In this document: positions 46,831 through 57,992 of the stretch, piece by piece | Layout: every line of letters starts with the position of its first letter | How positions within the stretch are numbered: position 1 is the stretch's first letter | NCBI GenBank assembly: GCA_009760855.2 | Contig: WPIO01000032.1 | Location: 2,487,001-2,551,000, forward strand | From: Cristatella mucedo | Taxonomy: Eukaryota > Bryozoa > Phylactolaemata > Cristatellidae | Length of the DNA stretch: 64,000 bases | Reading direction: 5' to 3' | Program-made: the position numbers and the translations under genes | Notes under the pieces: model-generated | Told to the model about the DNA's origin: nothing | Database searches by the model: none | The model's input: only the letters and a program-made list of their open reading frames with translations

Positions 46831-47870
46831 GGGAAGTGACTTCGGGGTTACTTTCCTAGAAGGATACGAGAAGAGGTTCCCGGCGGCGGTGCGCCCGCCC
46901 GCCCGCGTGGAATTGCAGGGTTCGCAGCTTTCGAGTCCAATCCAACGAGCCGGCTGAATGCTACGGCCGCGGGCTGCTCACTGCCACCCATTGAAGTCAA
47001 GGGCGATCAGGGGCAAGTTCGCACCAGAGGGGCGCCGAAAGGCTGGGGCGGACTGAAAGATTTTCTGGCATAGTATCAAAGAGAAGGAGGTGGCTGCCTT
47101 CATCAGCTACGTATAAAGCCTGGTTTAGACGGCGAGTCTTGCTTCCTACCAACTCGTAGTCTTACTAAGGTCTTCCGGTTTGTAGGAGTTTAAACGGCAG
47201 TCTCGCTCCCATCGTTGCTTCCCACTCGCTCCGCCCACTGAGCGTTCATGCGTTAGTAACGGCGTTACTCTACGGCCAGGCGTGGCTATTGTAATTACCG
47301 ACTGAACAAAACCTGTCCGATATAGTCTTTATAGCCTGACGCCTCAAAATCTGATTCTAAAACTTCAAACTCAGCGTGTCCCATAAACAAGTACTCACCA
47401 GGAACGCATTGATGATTTCGCTGGTCAAGTCCGCCGTTCCTCGCGAAGAGACGCAATGGACGGGGCCCGGACGGCGTCTACGAATGATCGCTTAACAAGT
47501 CTTGGTTGAAGCTGGCGTTCTCCTAAGTCTGGACCGGCCCCTTGGTATTGGTGGTGTGTACATCGAAGACTCGAGTTGGCAGGAAGCAGGACTCAACGTC
47601 TAAACCAAGCTTAAAGTTTGGATCGCCTCACGGTATTAGTGACACATACACCCGAAGACGATTTGGTAGGAAGCAAGACTCACGGTCTAAACAAGAGTTA
47701 AGTAAAGGCGCTAGAAAAAACTTCATCAGATAATAACTTTCTGATTTAATTTTAGCCATGCCGAACGGCAGGCCGGAATGTAGTAGCAGTAGCTGCTGAT
47801 TGCCCCAGTTTATCTGTAATTTGAAATATTAATAATGTTAATCCAAAACAAGGCAAATCTTGAAGTGAAA
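46830..47870. other. Gene-free sequence containing TAGGAAGCAAGACTC repeats
   Basis: GTTTAGACGGCGAGTCTTGC at 47123 (minus sense of the repeat in opsin intron 2) is followed by related GTTTAAACGGCAGTCTCGC at 47191. Two more units at 47544-47611 and 47632-47700 form a tandem pair with a period of about 88 bases. Confidence 0.6.
47544..47701 (+). repeat. Tandem pair of the TAGGAAGCAAGACTC repeat
   Basis: Two units share GGTATTRGTG, CGAAGAC, TTGGYAGGAAGCARGACTC and GTCTAAACMARR in the same order and spacing; the starts are 88 bases apart. Confidence 0.75.
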
Positions 47871-47877
47871 TTGACTA

Positions 47878-48735
47878 CAGTGGTACCTCGGCTTATGATT
47901 TTACTTTATTCCGTGCCGGAGCCCGTAACTCAAATCACTCGTATGTCAAATCAATTTACCCTATTGAAATGAATTGAAATGCCATTAATCCGTTCAGGAC
48001 CCCCAAAACAACACTGAGATTTTTTGTCACAGGTTTTTAAATTAAAAATGTGAATTAATAACGAATATTGTTTTAAAAAATACAATACAATGTCTTGGAA
48101 AAAACGGGTTTTATTAATCCTCATATAAAGGATTAACTTGTAGATAAGACGACTTGATGATGCAAATAGAGTTAGAGAAGAAAGACTGAAATGAATATTT
48201 GAATCTTATTCGTCGTTTCCACGTGACAGCCTCGCGGCAAGCAGGCGAACGTGCAGACAACCAATACGTAGACAAAAGCGCAGTTTACTGGCCGGGCCTT
48301 TACGTGGACGCACCGATTGTTATCAGTTGTGCGATGAACTCTCACACAATAATATTGCCTAAAAAGAGTTTAGTACGCACTTAGCTGCTCCTGCCGTTGT
48401 TGGATTTAACAAGGGAGTCTGGCGACCTTGTGCGTCCAAGCACCGCGATGGCTCGCTCGTGTCTGTCTGGAAGCGAACCAACAGGCCTGCGCTTGGCGTC
48501 ACACCCGCGTCGCAGGGAAGCGTCTTGCAAAGGAACGTCGTCCGCTGCCCTGCCCTTACTTGCCTGAGTAGACACACGCAGTGTGACGTTCGCTGCGGCA
48601 GCTAGCGGTGGAGTATCTGAAGCTGGCTCGTAACCCTAATTTTAGCTCGTAACTCAAAGCAAAAAATTAGCCGAGAGACAGCTCGCATCTCAAAACACTC
48701 GTATGTGGAGACACTCGTTAGCCGAGGCACCACTG
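47878..48735. mobile_element. Non-autonomous mariner/Tigger-like DNA transposon, 858 bp
   Basis: The left end CAGTGGTACCTCGGCTTATGA and the inverted right end CAGTGGTGCCTCGGCTAACGA match at 18 of 21 positions. TA dinucleotides flank both ends (47876-47877 and 48736-48737). Subterminal ACTCGTATGT words repeat in both halves. There is no transposase; the inner open frames (48199-48384, 48359-48577) lack a DDE pattern. The CAGTGGTACCTCGGCT end is typical of Tigger/pogo-type elements. Confidence 0.85.
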
Positions 48736-48984
48736 TATATATATGTGTACATAAGTTGAGTTCAGTGCGGAGAATGATAAACAAAGTGCTAATAGGACTT
48801 ATAATAATACTAAGACTTCCGTATTGAGCCCTAAGTGAAATAAGTCTCATTCAATGAATTTCACAAGGTGAACATGCGCTACAAAGGAACCGTGTCGATT
48901 GGTTAGTGCTAAGGTGGCCAGTACCGCCATGCCCGTAAAAACACAAAGCGCTGTTCATGGGGAATGAGCAGGTATCTCACAGAA

Positions 48985-49295
48985 CAAGCGGGTTTCCGCT
49001 TCTTTTAATTGTCGTGAAGTCAGTGGATGCCGCGACCTGAGTTGGGAGTAAATTACAGGGTTTGGGAGCATCAGGAGTAAAGGTATGGTCTGTAAAAGAT
49101 TTCAGGTTTGCTTGAAGCACAGCTGAATTGCTAGATTCAGAAAAGCGAGTGGTACGATTTCTATCCTGGCAGGGAAGTTATTAGGATAGATAGGCCGTGC
49201 CAAGAACATGTAACGGAACTAAACGTGAATGACAAAAATGGTGAAGTTCATATGCTTCTGCACGGGAAGCCAATGCACATCAGTGAGATATATGG
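48985..49295 (-). mobile_element. LINE A fragment, C-terminal RT region
   Basis: GGTTTGGGAGCATCAGGAGT, AGATTTCAGGTTTGC, GAAAAGCGAGTGGTACGATT and GGAAGCCAATGCACATCAGT match the antisense 3' half of the 35.7-36.0 kb copy. Confidence 0.75.
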
Positions 49296-49307
49296 TAATG
49301 ATGATAA

Positions 49308-50500
49308 GTCTTATTTTTTTGTATAGCAACTAAGGAGAGCTAAATCTCTGCTAAGGTGTTTCACAACTCACTGAAAGGGAAGCTAAAACAAGGGTACAAT
49401 TGGTACACAAGTTAGCATTCTTAGGCGAGCATACAAAAGTAAACACAGCTACCATGCATAGAACCGGCATGCAAAAGTACATTAGAAGACAATCAGGGCC
49501 AGCGGTCAGGAATTAAAATCATATGTCCTCAGTGTAGCGAGCTAATCGAACTTCATCTATATCCAGATGGTTTAGAAATAGTTTTAAGACAATCAATACC
49601 CGAAGCTAAGTGACATGCAGGGAATCAATCAGGCAAAAGCAAACTAGCATCATGCTTAGTTGGAATGCTAAAACAAAAATTAAGACACCCATGGCCATGG
49701 CCAGTAAAACCAACGGCCAGAAATATGCACTGCTATTATGCACAGATGATCGCGGAAAGCACCCAGGACGAAAAAAGACACGTTTACTGGTGCGACAGAT
49801 AAAAATCATCTTTAGCTGAGAATTAAAAAATGCCGTCATTGGAAGTGGTGACGGATGCCAAAACGATTTCCCCAGCTTTCGGCCCATACGAACGGAAGGC
49901 CACCACAAGGTTTCAGTTTATTGTGAGGAATGGTAGGACGAATAAAAACTGAGGAGAATGTCAAGCAAGATGATTCTGGAAAAGCAAGGAGGTCGGATGG
50001 ATAGTGCATACGAGTGAAACTAGCTGTGATACAAAGTGAAGTCGTGAAGACGATTCGATGCTTGAAAGGGAGCCGTTGAATCTTCGACATAAGTAGTGTG
50101 ATGTGACCGCACCAACGTTGACGACAGACCCTACGAGAAACTAATTTTTTCGCCAGTTGCAGACGATTAAAGCACAGGCAAGGAGTCCTGAATAAAGGGA
50201 TTGCAGTTATTTAGTCCCCAGTTATTATGGGGGCTTAAGTCCGAGCCCTGAGGTATACTGCACTTTAAGGACTTTAGGGATAGCAGAAGGATATTTACAA
50301 CTAAGTTTGATATATCTCACTGAAGTCAGTCCTAATCCAGTTTATAGCCTGTGCCTCCCGGTGATATATAGGAATGTAGAGAGGCACTCTAGAAGGATCT
50401 GGAGGTCAACTGCGTCAAATGCTGCTTCGAGATCTAGTGGTGCCGAATCACTGCTGCAATGGCGACCTGTCTTTAATTAACGGACCGACTCCGTAGCCAG
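49308..50500 (-). mobile_element. LINE C (third CR1/L2-type family), RT to 3' tail
   Basis: The minus strand shows APLDLEAAFDAVDLQILLEC (50380-50450), an antisense GVPQGS-like GGTATACTGC block near 50250, then LPFKHRIVFTTSLCITASF and FVWAESWGNRF (49836-50090), equivalents of WLPVKQRIDFKVL and APKAWNSL. The 3' tail (TTTGTATAGCAACTAAGGAG, TAAATCTCTGCTAAGG) has the same stem-loop design as LINE A and SINE1. The protein is clearly different from families A and B. Confidence 0.65.
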
Positions 50501-50604
50501 AGGTCATGGTAGAAATACGGCTAAGAATAAGCGTAATGTGATGTAATTTAGTTAATATAAATATAATTCCTTTGTAGATAGATATATTTTGTATATATAT
50601 AATT

Positions 50605-50916
50605 GTATATATGGCGCCCTAAGAAAACTTAATATTTATTCAGGCGCTTCTCATATGCCTCCGGGCTTGTGCCCACGACCTCAGTCAGTGAGCCGTAATG
50701 GCTCACTAGGTAAGGCGGTTGCTTTTCACGATCTCGGCCCCGAGGTCGTGCGTTCGAATCCTGCAGTGGGCGATCCTTTATCGCTACTGCAAGCGGTGGT
50801 GATAGCCTTGAAGGCTCTTCTGTCGCTATACAAAAAGAGGCTGTTTAATCAGCTAGTATTTATTATTATTTATAGTCAGACCTTGGTCCACCTTAACCGC
50901 TGGAAAATGAGCTAGT
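50605..50916 (-). mobile_element. SINE1 interrupted by SINE2
   Basis: The minus-strand tail and body lie at 50605-50690 (GGCGCCCTAAGAAAACTTAA, CAGGCGCTTCTCATATG, CCCACGACCTCAGTC). The head resumes at 50875-50916 (CTTGGTCCACCTTAACCGCT). Between them sits a complete SINE2. The short AGTCAG on both sides is the likely duplication. Confidence 0.82.
50690..50874 (+). mobile_element. SINE2, complete copy nested in SINE1
   Basis: GGCTCACTAGGTAAGGCGGT (A-box region), GTGCGTTCGAATCCTGCAG (B box), body GTGATAGCCTTGAAGGCTC, and the end AATCAGCTAGTATTTATTAT. It is the best full-length SINE2 in the window, about 180 bases. Confidence 0.88.
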
Positions 50917-51824
50917 ATCACCTTTTTGCATAATTAATAGTATTTACAAATTTTTCTATAAAATTGAGATCTCTGTGCCTGATTTTTGTTTTTTCCGACT
51001 AGGTACTTATCAAGAGTAAGTTCGTGAATGAGCCTGTAGGCTTTCAGTTTCAAGTTTGCTTTACTGGGATGATGATCGAATCAAGATTACGGTGGGTGGG
51101 CAGCACTGACTTGGGATTGGGATGGACAAATCTCGAATCGTGTGCCGAAAGTTCACTGATCTGAAGCCCTGGACATATGCACAGTTTCGTGTTGCCCTCA
51201 ACAGTCGTATCTACAGCTGCCAATTGGACATGCAAGGGCACTCATACAATTCTGTCGCTCTGCATCGGTATGCTGCTGAAAGTATGTTCTGCCATGCAGA
51301 CTTAACAGGCTGCCAATTGACAGTCAAAGCCAGCAGGCTGTAGCCTCGTTGCTTCATATTGCACCACGCTAGAGCTTTTAATTATGTGACTATAGGCAGC
51401 AAGAGATTTCAAATTCTGCTAGCAAAGGTTACTTAAGTTAGCGCTAATTAGGATAATTTAATTTACATGAAACTTAGGGACCTTACCTTCACTTTTAATG
51501 ACTCAAAAATGTCAAGCCGTCGATAGTACAGGTAAAGCGCAACTTTCGTTACTACTACTCGCTCGAGGTACACTTGTACATTTTCAGTTCCTCATAAAAA
51601 TGATCTTCAATTGGTCTGCATTTTCAAGCAATGTTGAGGCCTAGGTGGTGATCGTACAATAAAAGCAGGTATAGTTAGCCACTTGCCAAGTCGGTACATG
51701 CTCGGATAAAATATACTGTACTTGTAACTTGATGAAAATCGTTGGCAGACTTCGTCCGATTTACCGACTTGAACTGGTAGATACAACCCGGTCTCCAACG
51801 ACTAGCCCGACTTCTTTTTCTTTT

Positions 51825-51945
51825 GCTCACCAGTTAAGGTGCACGCCTTTGAAAACCGAGGTTTGGTGGCTCGAGCCTTGCGGTGTATGCAAAGCGCATG
51901 GACAGAGATTTAGTTTTCTTAGGACTCTATACAAATGAGTCATAT
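51825..51945 (+). mobile_element. SINE1, decayed
   Basis: CCAGTTAAGGTGCACGCCTT (head), GGTGGCTCGAGCCTTGCGG (B-box region), then AAAGCGCATGGACAGAGATT and TAGTTTTCTTAGGACTCTAT. Confidence 0.65.
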
Positions 51946-52263
51946 CAGTTGAATACAGGTATATTCCATTTGCGTGAGTCTGTAAACCTGGGGTGATACG
52001 AATGCAGGATGATTCGCGAAATTAAATGTATGCCATTCATCGAAACAAGGTTCATTCACGTCTTTCAAACACACACAATCACTCACGTGGTACTTTCGTT
52101 GGACTCCTTTATTAAAACTTAATCACCAGTTTATTAGGGATCCATAGCTAAGTTCTTGGTTCAATGCTGAGCCTAACGTCTAAGCTATGCTTTTGGGGGC
52201 GGCCACAATGTCTCCCAAAGGCCGCTGAGGGCCAGTGTAGTGCGACTGCACGACCAATGTCTA

Positions 52264-52656
52264 TTATAATAAACTTGCTGCCTTGGTTAATCGCTCACAT
52301 TTTCCAAAAGTGCCTTTTAAACCTGGCTTCTTGTGGAATTTTGCCAGGTACTCCATATCTGCAACCATGCGTTCCATAAAAATATTGGGAGCAATCCGTG
52401 CTATAATTTTTTCCACACCGTGTAGTACACTAAACCAGTCTGTCAGAAGTAGCCCTTGGATCAGTATACAAATGGGCACGAAACAGCCTTGAAGATTAGC
52501 TGGATGTGGAAAATATGGCCCTGAGATACTTGATCGCACGATCGGAAGAAGAAACATGCCTCGGCTGACAATTTTCGGTCCCCGATCACAACGTGTAGCA
52601 CTGATAGCCGCATTCACCCGGTCTGATTGGCAATAAAACCGAGCTATCTTATCCAT
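52264..52656 (-). CDS. Hypothetical 130-residue ORF
   Basis: An open frame of unbiased composition in AT-balanced DNA, with Cys-poor, mixed hydrophobic/charged content (MERMVADMEYLAKFHKKPG). No family is recognised, and no splice partners or mobile-element hallmarks were seen. A plus-strand frame overlaps part of it. It may be a chance frame or a fragment of a decayed gene. Confidence 0.2.
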   Translation of the reverse strand: MDKIARFYCQSDRVNAAISATRCDRGPKIVSRGMFLLPIVRSSISGPYFPHPANLQGCFVPICILIQGLLLTDWFSVLHGVEKIIARIAPNIFMERMVADMEYLAKFHKKPGLKGTFGKCERLTKAASLL

Positions 52657-53149
52657 AACTCGAGTCAGCCGGCTTCAGACCAGTAGCCTGGCCCGTCTCA
52701 GTCTGCTTCCACATATGGCAGACTAGGAGGAATCCCGAAAAAATAGCCTCTGACAAAACTAAGCTTCATGTTCAAGTGTGGCGGGCCTTTAGATGGCTAC
52801 AGTTGCTCACGGCTTCAGCTATGCTTTTTCACCCGTGCACTTCACTTACGGGGGCTGTGTCTTTTCATTAAGCTACTTGATCACTGTTACCAGGTAGTGG
52901 CATGCATCAAGTAGAGCTAACATAGCATAGATCGCAGACTTTGTTCATTATGCGCTCAGTGCTTTCATTCTAAAGCGTTTCGAATTACTTCATTTTAGGC
53001 TGTCTTACCTAAAATAAGAACGAAATGCTTGGAATCAACCAGTGTACATTCTCAACTGTCATTGTGCTGTCTTCTACTGGCACTCTATCTCACATTGAGT
53101 AAGTTTTCTTTGAATTTACTGAGATACAGCGTCGTAAGCATGAAATGGA

Positions 53150-53450
53150 TCATCCCCTTAATAGATGATGCAGTAGTGCGACCATCACCATTCGATCGAA
53201 ATTTAGGTGTCGTTTTAGACAGCTGCCTCAATTTTAAAAGCTTCATTCAGAAGACTGCTTCTACAGCTAGCCACCACGTCCGATCCAAGATTAGGAGCTG
53301 TCGTTCGCAGTGCGTTTTAAAACAATTAACTAGCTCCTTAGTTCCGTCTCGGCTTGATTATTGCAATTCCCTTTTGGCTGGGCTACCAAAGAAAGCCACT
53401 GCAGCTGACTATAATATGGTTGCAAAACGTTATGTAAAGTTATGAAGGAG
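53150..53450 (+). mobile_element. LINE B fragment, RT thumb region
   Basis: The plus strand encodes RNLGVVLDSCLNFKSFIQKT, ASTASHHVRSKIRSCRSQC and SRLDYCNSLLAGLPKKAT, the same blocks as at 61.2-61.4 kb. It ends abruptly with ATGAAGGAGATACATTAATG, a jump to the 3' end. Confidence 0.82.
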
Positions 53451-54275
53451 ATACATTAATGTCAGCATAATTAAAATCCCCGATTCCTAGGTTCAAACCC
53501 TGCTAGTTTTAATATAATTGTCAGTGAGTTGGCTTAACAACAATGCTGGGAACAATGCAATGCCTATATGTCACTAGAGGCGAGACATAAAGCTTCAAGG
53601 TAATATCTACTTGGAAGTCCAATGACATTATTCTGTGAATGTATTCTTCATAGGAAGCTGGGATGATTAGTAAGTAAACAAATTGCTGCATGCAGGAGAC
53701 TAATTGGAGTTTTACCACATCAATAAACACCTGAGCACAATGTTCTGGGAAGATAAGGCTGTAAATGTTTGCTTTCCTATAATCGGCTGGAATCTGACTT
53801 GCAGTGAAAATCTTCAGATCGACAAACTTCCTCACTGAACAATAATACAGTTTGCTTGACTGGAATTTTTAAGCGGACGTAAACATAGGAAATTGAGAAT
53901 GTAAATAGAGAAATTTAACGTCGACAATTATACCCTCAAAATTTATCACGAGGCGTGTGTGGATACGCAGTATCAATACTCCCAACCACTTCGCTCCTGC
54001 ATGATTACTATGCTAATTAATCAATGTCCAAGTTTGCACGTTGGCACATGAAATCGTAAGTGAATATATTTGTCGGCGCAAACGCACACGTGCACACAAA
54101 TGCACGAACACACTTCGAACATCCGCATGTACGTATGTGCACACAAACACACACACACACACACACACTCACAGATATACATACTCAACACTCACATGCA
54201 AACGTATGAGGAAACGCACACAAATTAATGTCTACAAGGGGCAAATACGGGCATACATACCCTTGTACTCAGCGC
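53450..54275. other. AT-rich sequence with a CA-rich patch, no gene
   Basis: CA-rich simple sequence lies at 54075-54175, with a pure (CA)n core at about 54146-54170. The frame at 53521-53835 has no recognisable domain. Confidence 0.4.
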
Positions 54276-54277
54276 CC

Positions 54278-54432
54278 TGGTCAGTAGCTCATCAGTAAGA
54301 TACTCGAACTCTTGACTGAGGTCGGAGATTCGAGTCCAGCAGCAGGCTGTGCTAGGTATTCAGCTGTCAATGGGTCAAAAGCCGCTGAGGTTCATCTACG
54401 GCTACAGAGGCTATTTGATCAGACGATCTTAA
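54278..54432 (+). mobile_element. SINE2-related element
   Basis: GTAGCTCATCAGTAAGATACTCG (A-box region), GGAGATTCGAGTCCAGCAG (B box) and the end CTACAGAGGCTATTTGATCAG, which parallels the SINE2 end. The head differs from standard SINE2 copies. Confidence 0.65.
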
Positions 54433-54434
54433 TC

Positions 54435-55477
54435 AAATTTCATCTTAAAAATGTAAATTATCAAGTATGCAATGTTTTGGAAATCTAAAAAGCTAGAGTA
54501 AGTTCAATATTTTATGATCCTTGCTGGAGAAGAATCTTGCTCGAAGGTAACTTTGTAAAGTTCAGACTAGTACATTCATACATGCTTATTATGACGCTAA
54601 TTCAGCAAATTCTTATAATTAAAACAGTGCTCTGACCAATATTGAAACAGTTTAGCATACCTACCCTGGCGGGACCTAATGTGATTGAGGGTTGGTCAAA
54701 TATTCCCCAGGAAGGTCATTCCTTGGCGGCAAGTGCCACTCATCGTACACTAGACAGTATTTCTGTTCTCTCATCAAGGCCAGTTTTGTTGGTAGCAGGC
54801 TATGACATCGAATATAACTGCTGACATCCCTAGTCTAACTGGGTTTGTGAGACCTCTTACGGTGTGGCATCCACATGATTGGGTAGGATGAGCTGTGCAT
54901 TGGTTTACTGACCGCAAGTTCATCATAATAGGCAATTAATTTTTAGTATCTGCCGGTTTGACGGAGAATGCTGTGGAAGACAAGCATCACATCAGTGTTG
55001 ATTTATCTCAATATTTATGCTGCTGTTTCAATAGCTTAATTGAGACATGGATGTAAAAGATATTTGCAAAAAAGCACTTCATTCACTTACCGATTTGATT
55101 AATCATGATCGCCATCTTGTTGCCAGTACACCGACCCCCCACAGAGCATTTGAGCTTCGAAATAAACTTGCTGGACCTACAAGAACTTGAGTAAAGTAAT
55201 ATAATGACGAATTCGGTGTGGGTTTCTTGAGTGGCTCACCCAGTCACTTGATCAGCATCCACAGATGGTTCGTTGGACGTTATGGAGAAGCGGATGAGGC
55301 AGGCTGTTCGGCATACAGCAATAGGCGATCTTATCAGGTAAATTTAGGCTCCCTGGAATATCAGTATGCATGACGTTGTAATGTTAATAAATAATATTAA
55401 CACATTTGATATAAAAAATTCGCCGCCTTCAATTGATTTTGTTGAATTGTGGCTTCCGCAGCTCCAGAACTCCTCCT

Positions 55478-55480
<3 letters not shown>
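54435..55480. other. Gene-free sequence
   Basis: Nothing recognised. Confidence 0.35.

Positions 55481-55560
<80 letters not shown>
55481..55560. repeat. (CT)40 microsatellite
   Basis: 80 bases of uninterrupted CT. The Ser/Leu and Arg/Glu frames over it are artefacts. Confidence 0.98.
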
Positions 55561-55563
<3 letters not shown>

Positions 55564-56488
55564 GTTGACCTTCTCAATAAGCAACACAATTTCCTCTCTT
55601 CTAAGGTAACGGCATAGAAGCGGATGCTCAGGAAGCGGTTTCAACCAGTCAAAAAAGAGAGCTTCGGAACCAACTACGAGGGTGAGTGCATGCTTTTCTC
55701 GTCGTTTGGATGTACTAGCGATGAAGCACTAGCGAAAGCCGACATCTATCACTCATTACGTTGCTGAGTGCTGCGCGTCGTTTGAGTATTTATCGTAACT
55801 CTTGCATTTTTATGAACGAGCAGAATCTGTTCGGCACGATCATACCGCATTTATGTGCGTGCAAATGCTTTCGCGATAAGTTATTTTTTATTTAATTTAA
55901 TTAATTCAAATACTGAGCTTGCTAGACAATGCATTTTTTATGCATTGTCGTGAGCTTACACGTTAGGCAAGAAATACCTCGAAGAGCTATCAAATAACCG
56001 CTTGCTGATAGCGTGCAGCTAGTAAGTGAGGACACACTGGATGCTTAAACCTTATAGCTCTGCCTACAGAAGAGACAGGCGTTCGTGGTTAAGCGAAGAA
56101 CTGAAAGAACTTGGTAAATTTAATTCTATGATAACAAGAGGTAGCATATTACTTGTTTCAAGTTTTTTGTTCCAAGGTTTACGGTGTGTTTTTCTAATCA
56201 CTTTTATCTAAGCAAATGAAAGATAGCAATTGTCCTTTAAAAACTTTGCTGCTGTAGTTAAGGCAACAGTATATTGGAATTATCTGGTTTTGCAGTTGGG
56301 CACAGAGAGGACGTCTGGTTCGCATACATAAAACGAGTTTTGTCATTACGTGAATGAGTTAGAGCGGAGGTAGCGCTATAGAGTCGTCTACGAAGAAGTG
56401 GATCTATACAGGTGTCTTGAAGAAAAAACTTGGTCAATGTTATTGCCGAGTAATACATTAGTGAAGAGCCATAATCAATTGACGTGGC
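55561..56488. other. AT-rich sequence, no gene
   Basis: Small frames only; GCATTTTTTATGCATTGTC at 55930-55950 is a minor palindrome. Confidence 0.35.
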
Positions 56489-57399
56489 GTCAATGTAGTG
56501 TAATTTAATAATATGTATTTCCTAATGTAACACCACAAATACTGTGTGGGTATCGCGCAAAAGGAGTTTTTATTTAGAGCACCTACAGCCGCAGCGTCGT
56601 TTGGTACGCATTCGGTAGACAACAGACGTAATCTCACGCAAAAAATGAAAAGTGAGAAGCAAAGCTGAGTCAGCAGAACAGTAAAGGTAGCGAGTAGCAT
56701 GGCAGTAGCAGTTTAGACTACTGGAAAAATGCGTTGTAGTCGGCAACAGCTGAGTAGTCTTCGTCGCGTAAGAATTGTAGAGGTGAGTTCCACAGTCAAG
56801 AACCTTCGGAGCGAAAGCTTCTGTCGCCACCAGTCTTTAAGCGGGGAGGGGAGTGGAACAGCTAATTTGTTGTCAATTCAGGGACATGAGGGCACGAGGT
56901 GGCTGAGACAGGTTCAGCAGTTGAGCTATGTATAAAAGAGCCAAGCCGTGGTGGGCCTTATGGGTCAGCATTAGAACTTTGCTCTGTAGCTGTTGATCTA
57001 CTGGCACCTATCGTAGCTCTTTTAGCAAAGGAGACACTTGGTCAAACCTCAGAGTTGTATAAAACTGGCCTTGCAGCCATATTCATAGCCAGCTGCAGTG
57101 GCCTAATTGCTTTTTCGGTAGTCCAGCCAAAATGGAATTACAATAATCTAACCAAGATAAACCAAGGGGCTAGTTACATTTTTTGCAAGCTACCTTGGAA
57201 GAAATTCATAATATTATAAAGAGACTGGACGTAATTTTTATCATTGGAAGCAGTATTCTTAGCGAAGCTTTCAAAATTTAGGTAGCTGTCGAAAGCTGCA
57301 CTTAAATTTCAAGCGCAAGGTAATGGTCGCATAAGAGCACCCCCTATAACAAAAGCACAGCCTGCTAGTTCAGCGACAGGTTGGAAATAATAAGAGTTA

Positions 57400-57538
57400 T
57401 AATAATAATGCACGTGATAAAGCGCCCTCAGAGAACTCAATATCTTTTTAGGCGCTTTACATTTGCTGTATTGGGAAATGCAATGGAATGGTGAGTAATA
57501 TCATGCTTGATAAACAAACAACATGAATAACATGGGTA
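57400..57538 (-). mobile_element. LINE A tail-only insertion
   Basis: (AAT)n, GCACGTGATAAAGCGCCCTC, AGAGAACTCAATATC, then about 70 bases of 3' UTR up to ATGAATAACATGGGTAGGGG. It sits inside LINE B. Confidence 0.85.
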
Positions 57539-57539
57539 G

Positions 57540-57690
57540 GGGAAATAATACATTTCTATAGCGCCCCAAGAGAACTTAATCTCTATTCAGGTGCTTCACA
57601 ATATGCCTCGGGGCTCGAGCCCACGACCTCAGCCAGACGTTGGTTGGGGCGAGCACCTTAACCGCTGGACCAAACCAGCTCTTATAAGTA
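57540..57690 (-). mobile_element. SINE1 inside LINE B
   Basis: On the minus strand, GAGCTGGTTTGGTCCAGCGG, the B-box region GTCGTGGGCTCGAGCCCCG, GAAGCACCTGAATAGAGATT and AAGTTCTCTTGGGGCGCTAT. It is among the best-preserved SINE1 copies. Confidence 0.88.
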
Positions 57691-57902
57691 GCAGTTATGG
57701 TTTTACCATCGCTTAATTTAAGGAAATTCGCCGACATCCAGGACAGAATGTTCGCAAGGCAAGCATTCAATTTGTCAGTCGGTGCACAGAATCCGACGGT
57801 TTAAATGACAAATACAGCTGAGTATCGTCGGCATAAAAGTAATTTCCTATTATATGGGCCTGAATAGCTTTATCCGGAGGTTGAGTATTAATGCAGAACA
57901 GC

Positions 57903-57992
57903 TTAATAATAATAATAATAATATTGCACTTGATAAAGCGCCCTCAGAGAACTTAATCTCTTTCTAGGCGCTTTACATTTGCTGCAAAGTGA
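57903..57992 (-). mobile_element. LINE A tail-only insertion
   Basis: (AAT)n, GCACTTGATAAAGCGCCCTC, AGAGAACTTAATCTCTTTCT, AGGCGCTTTACATTTGCTGC. Only about 75 bases of LINE plus its tail; LINE B sequence resumes on both sides. Confidence 0.85.

Larger units (their letters stand above)
50920..53150. other. Mostly gene-free sequence with a SINE1 and one unexplained ORF
   Basis: Other than the SINE1 at 51825-51945 and the open frame at 52264-52656, nothing was recognised. Confidence 0.35.
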
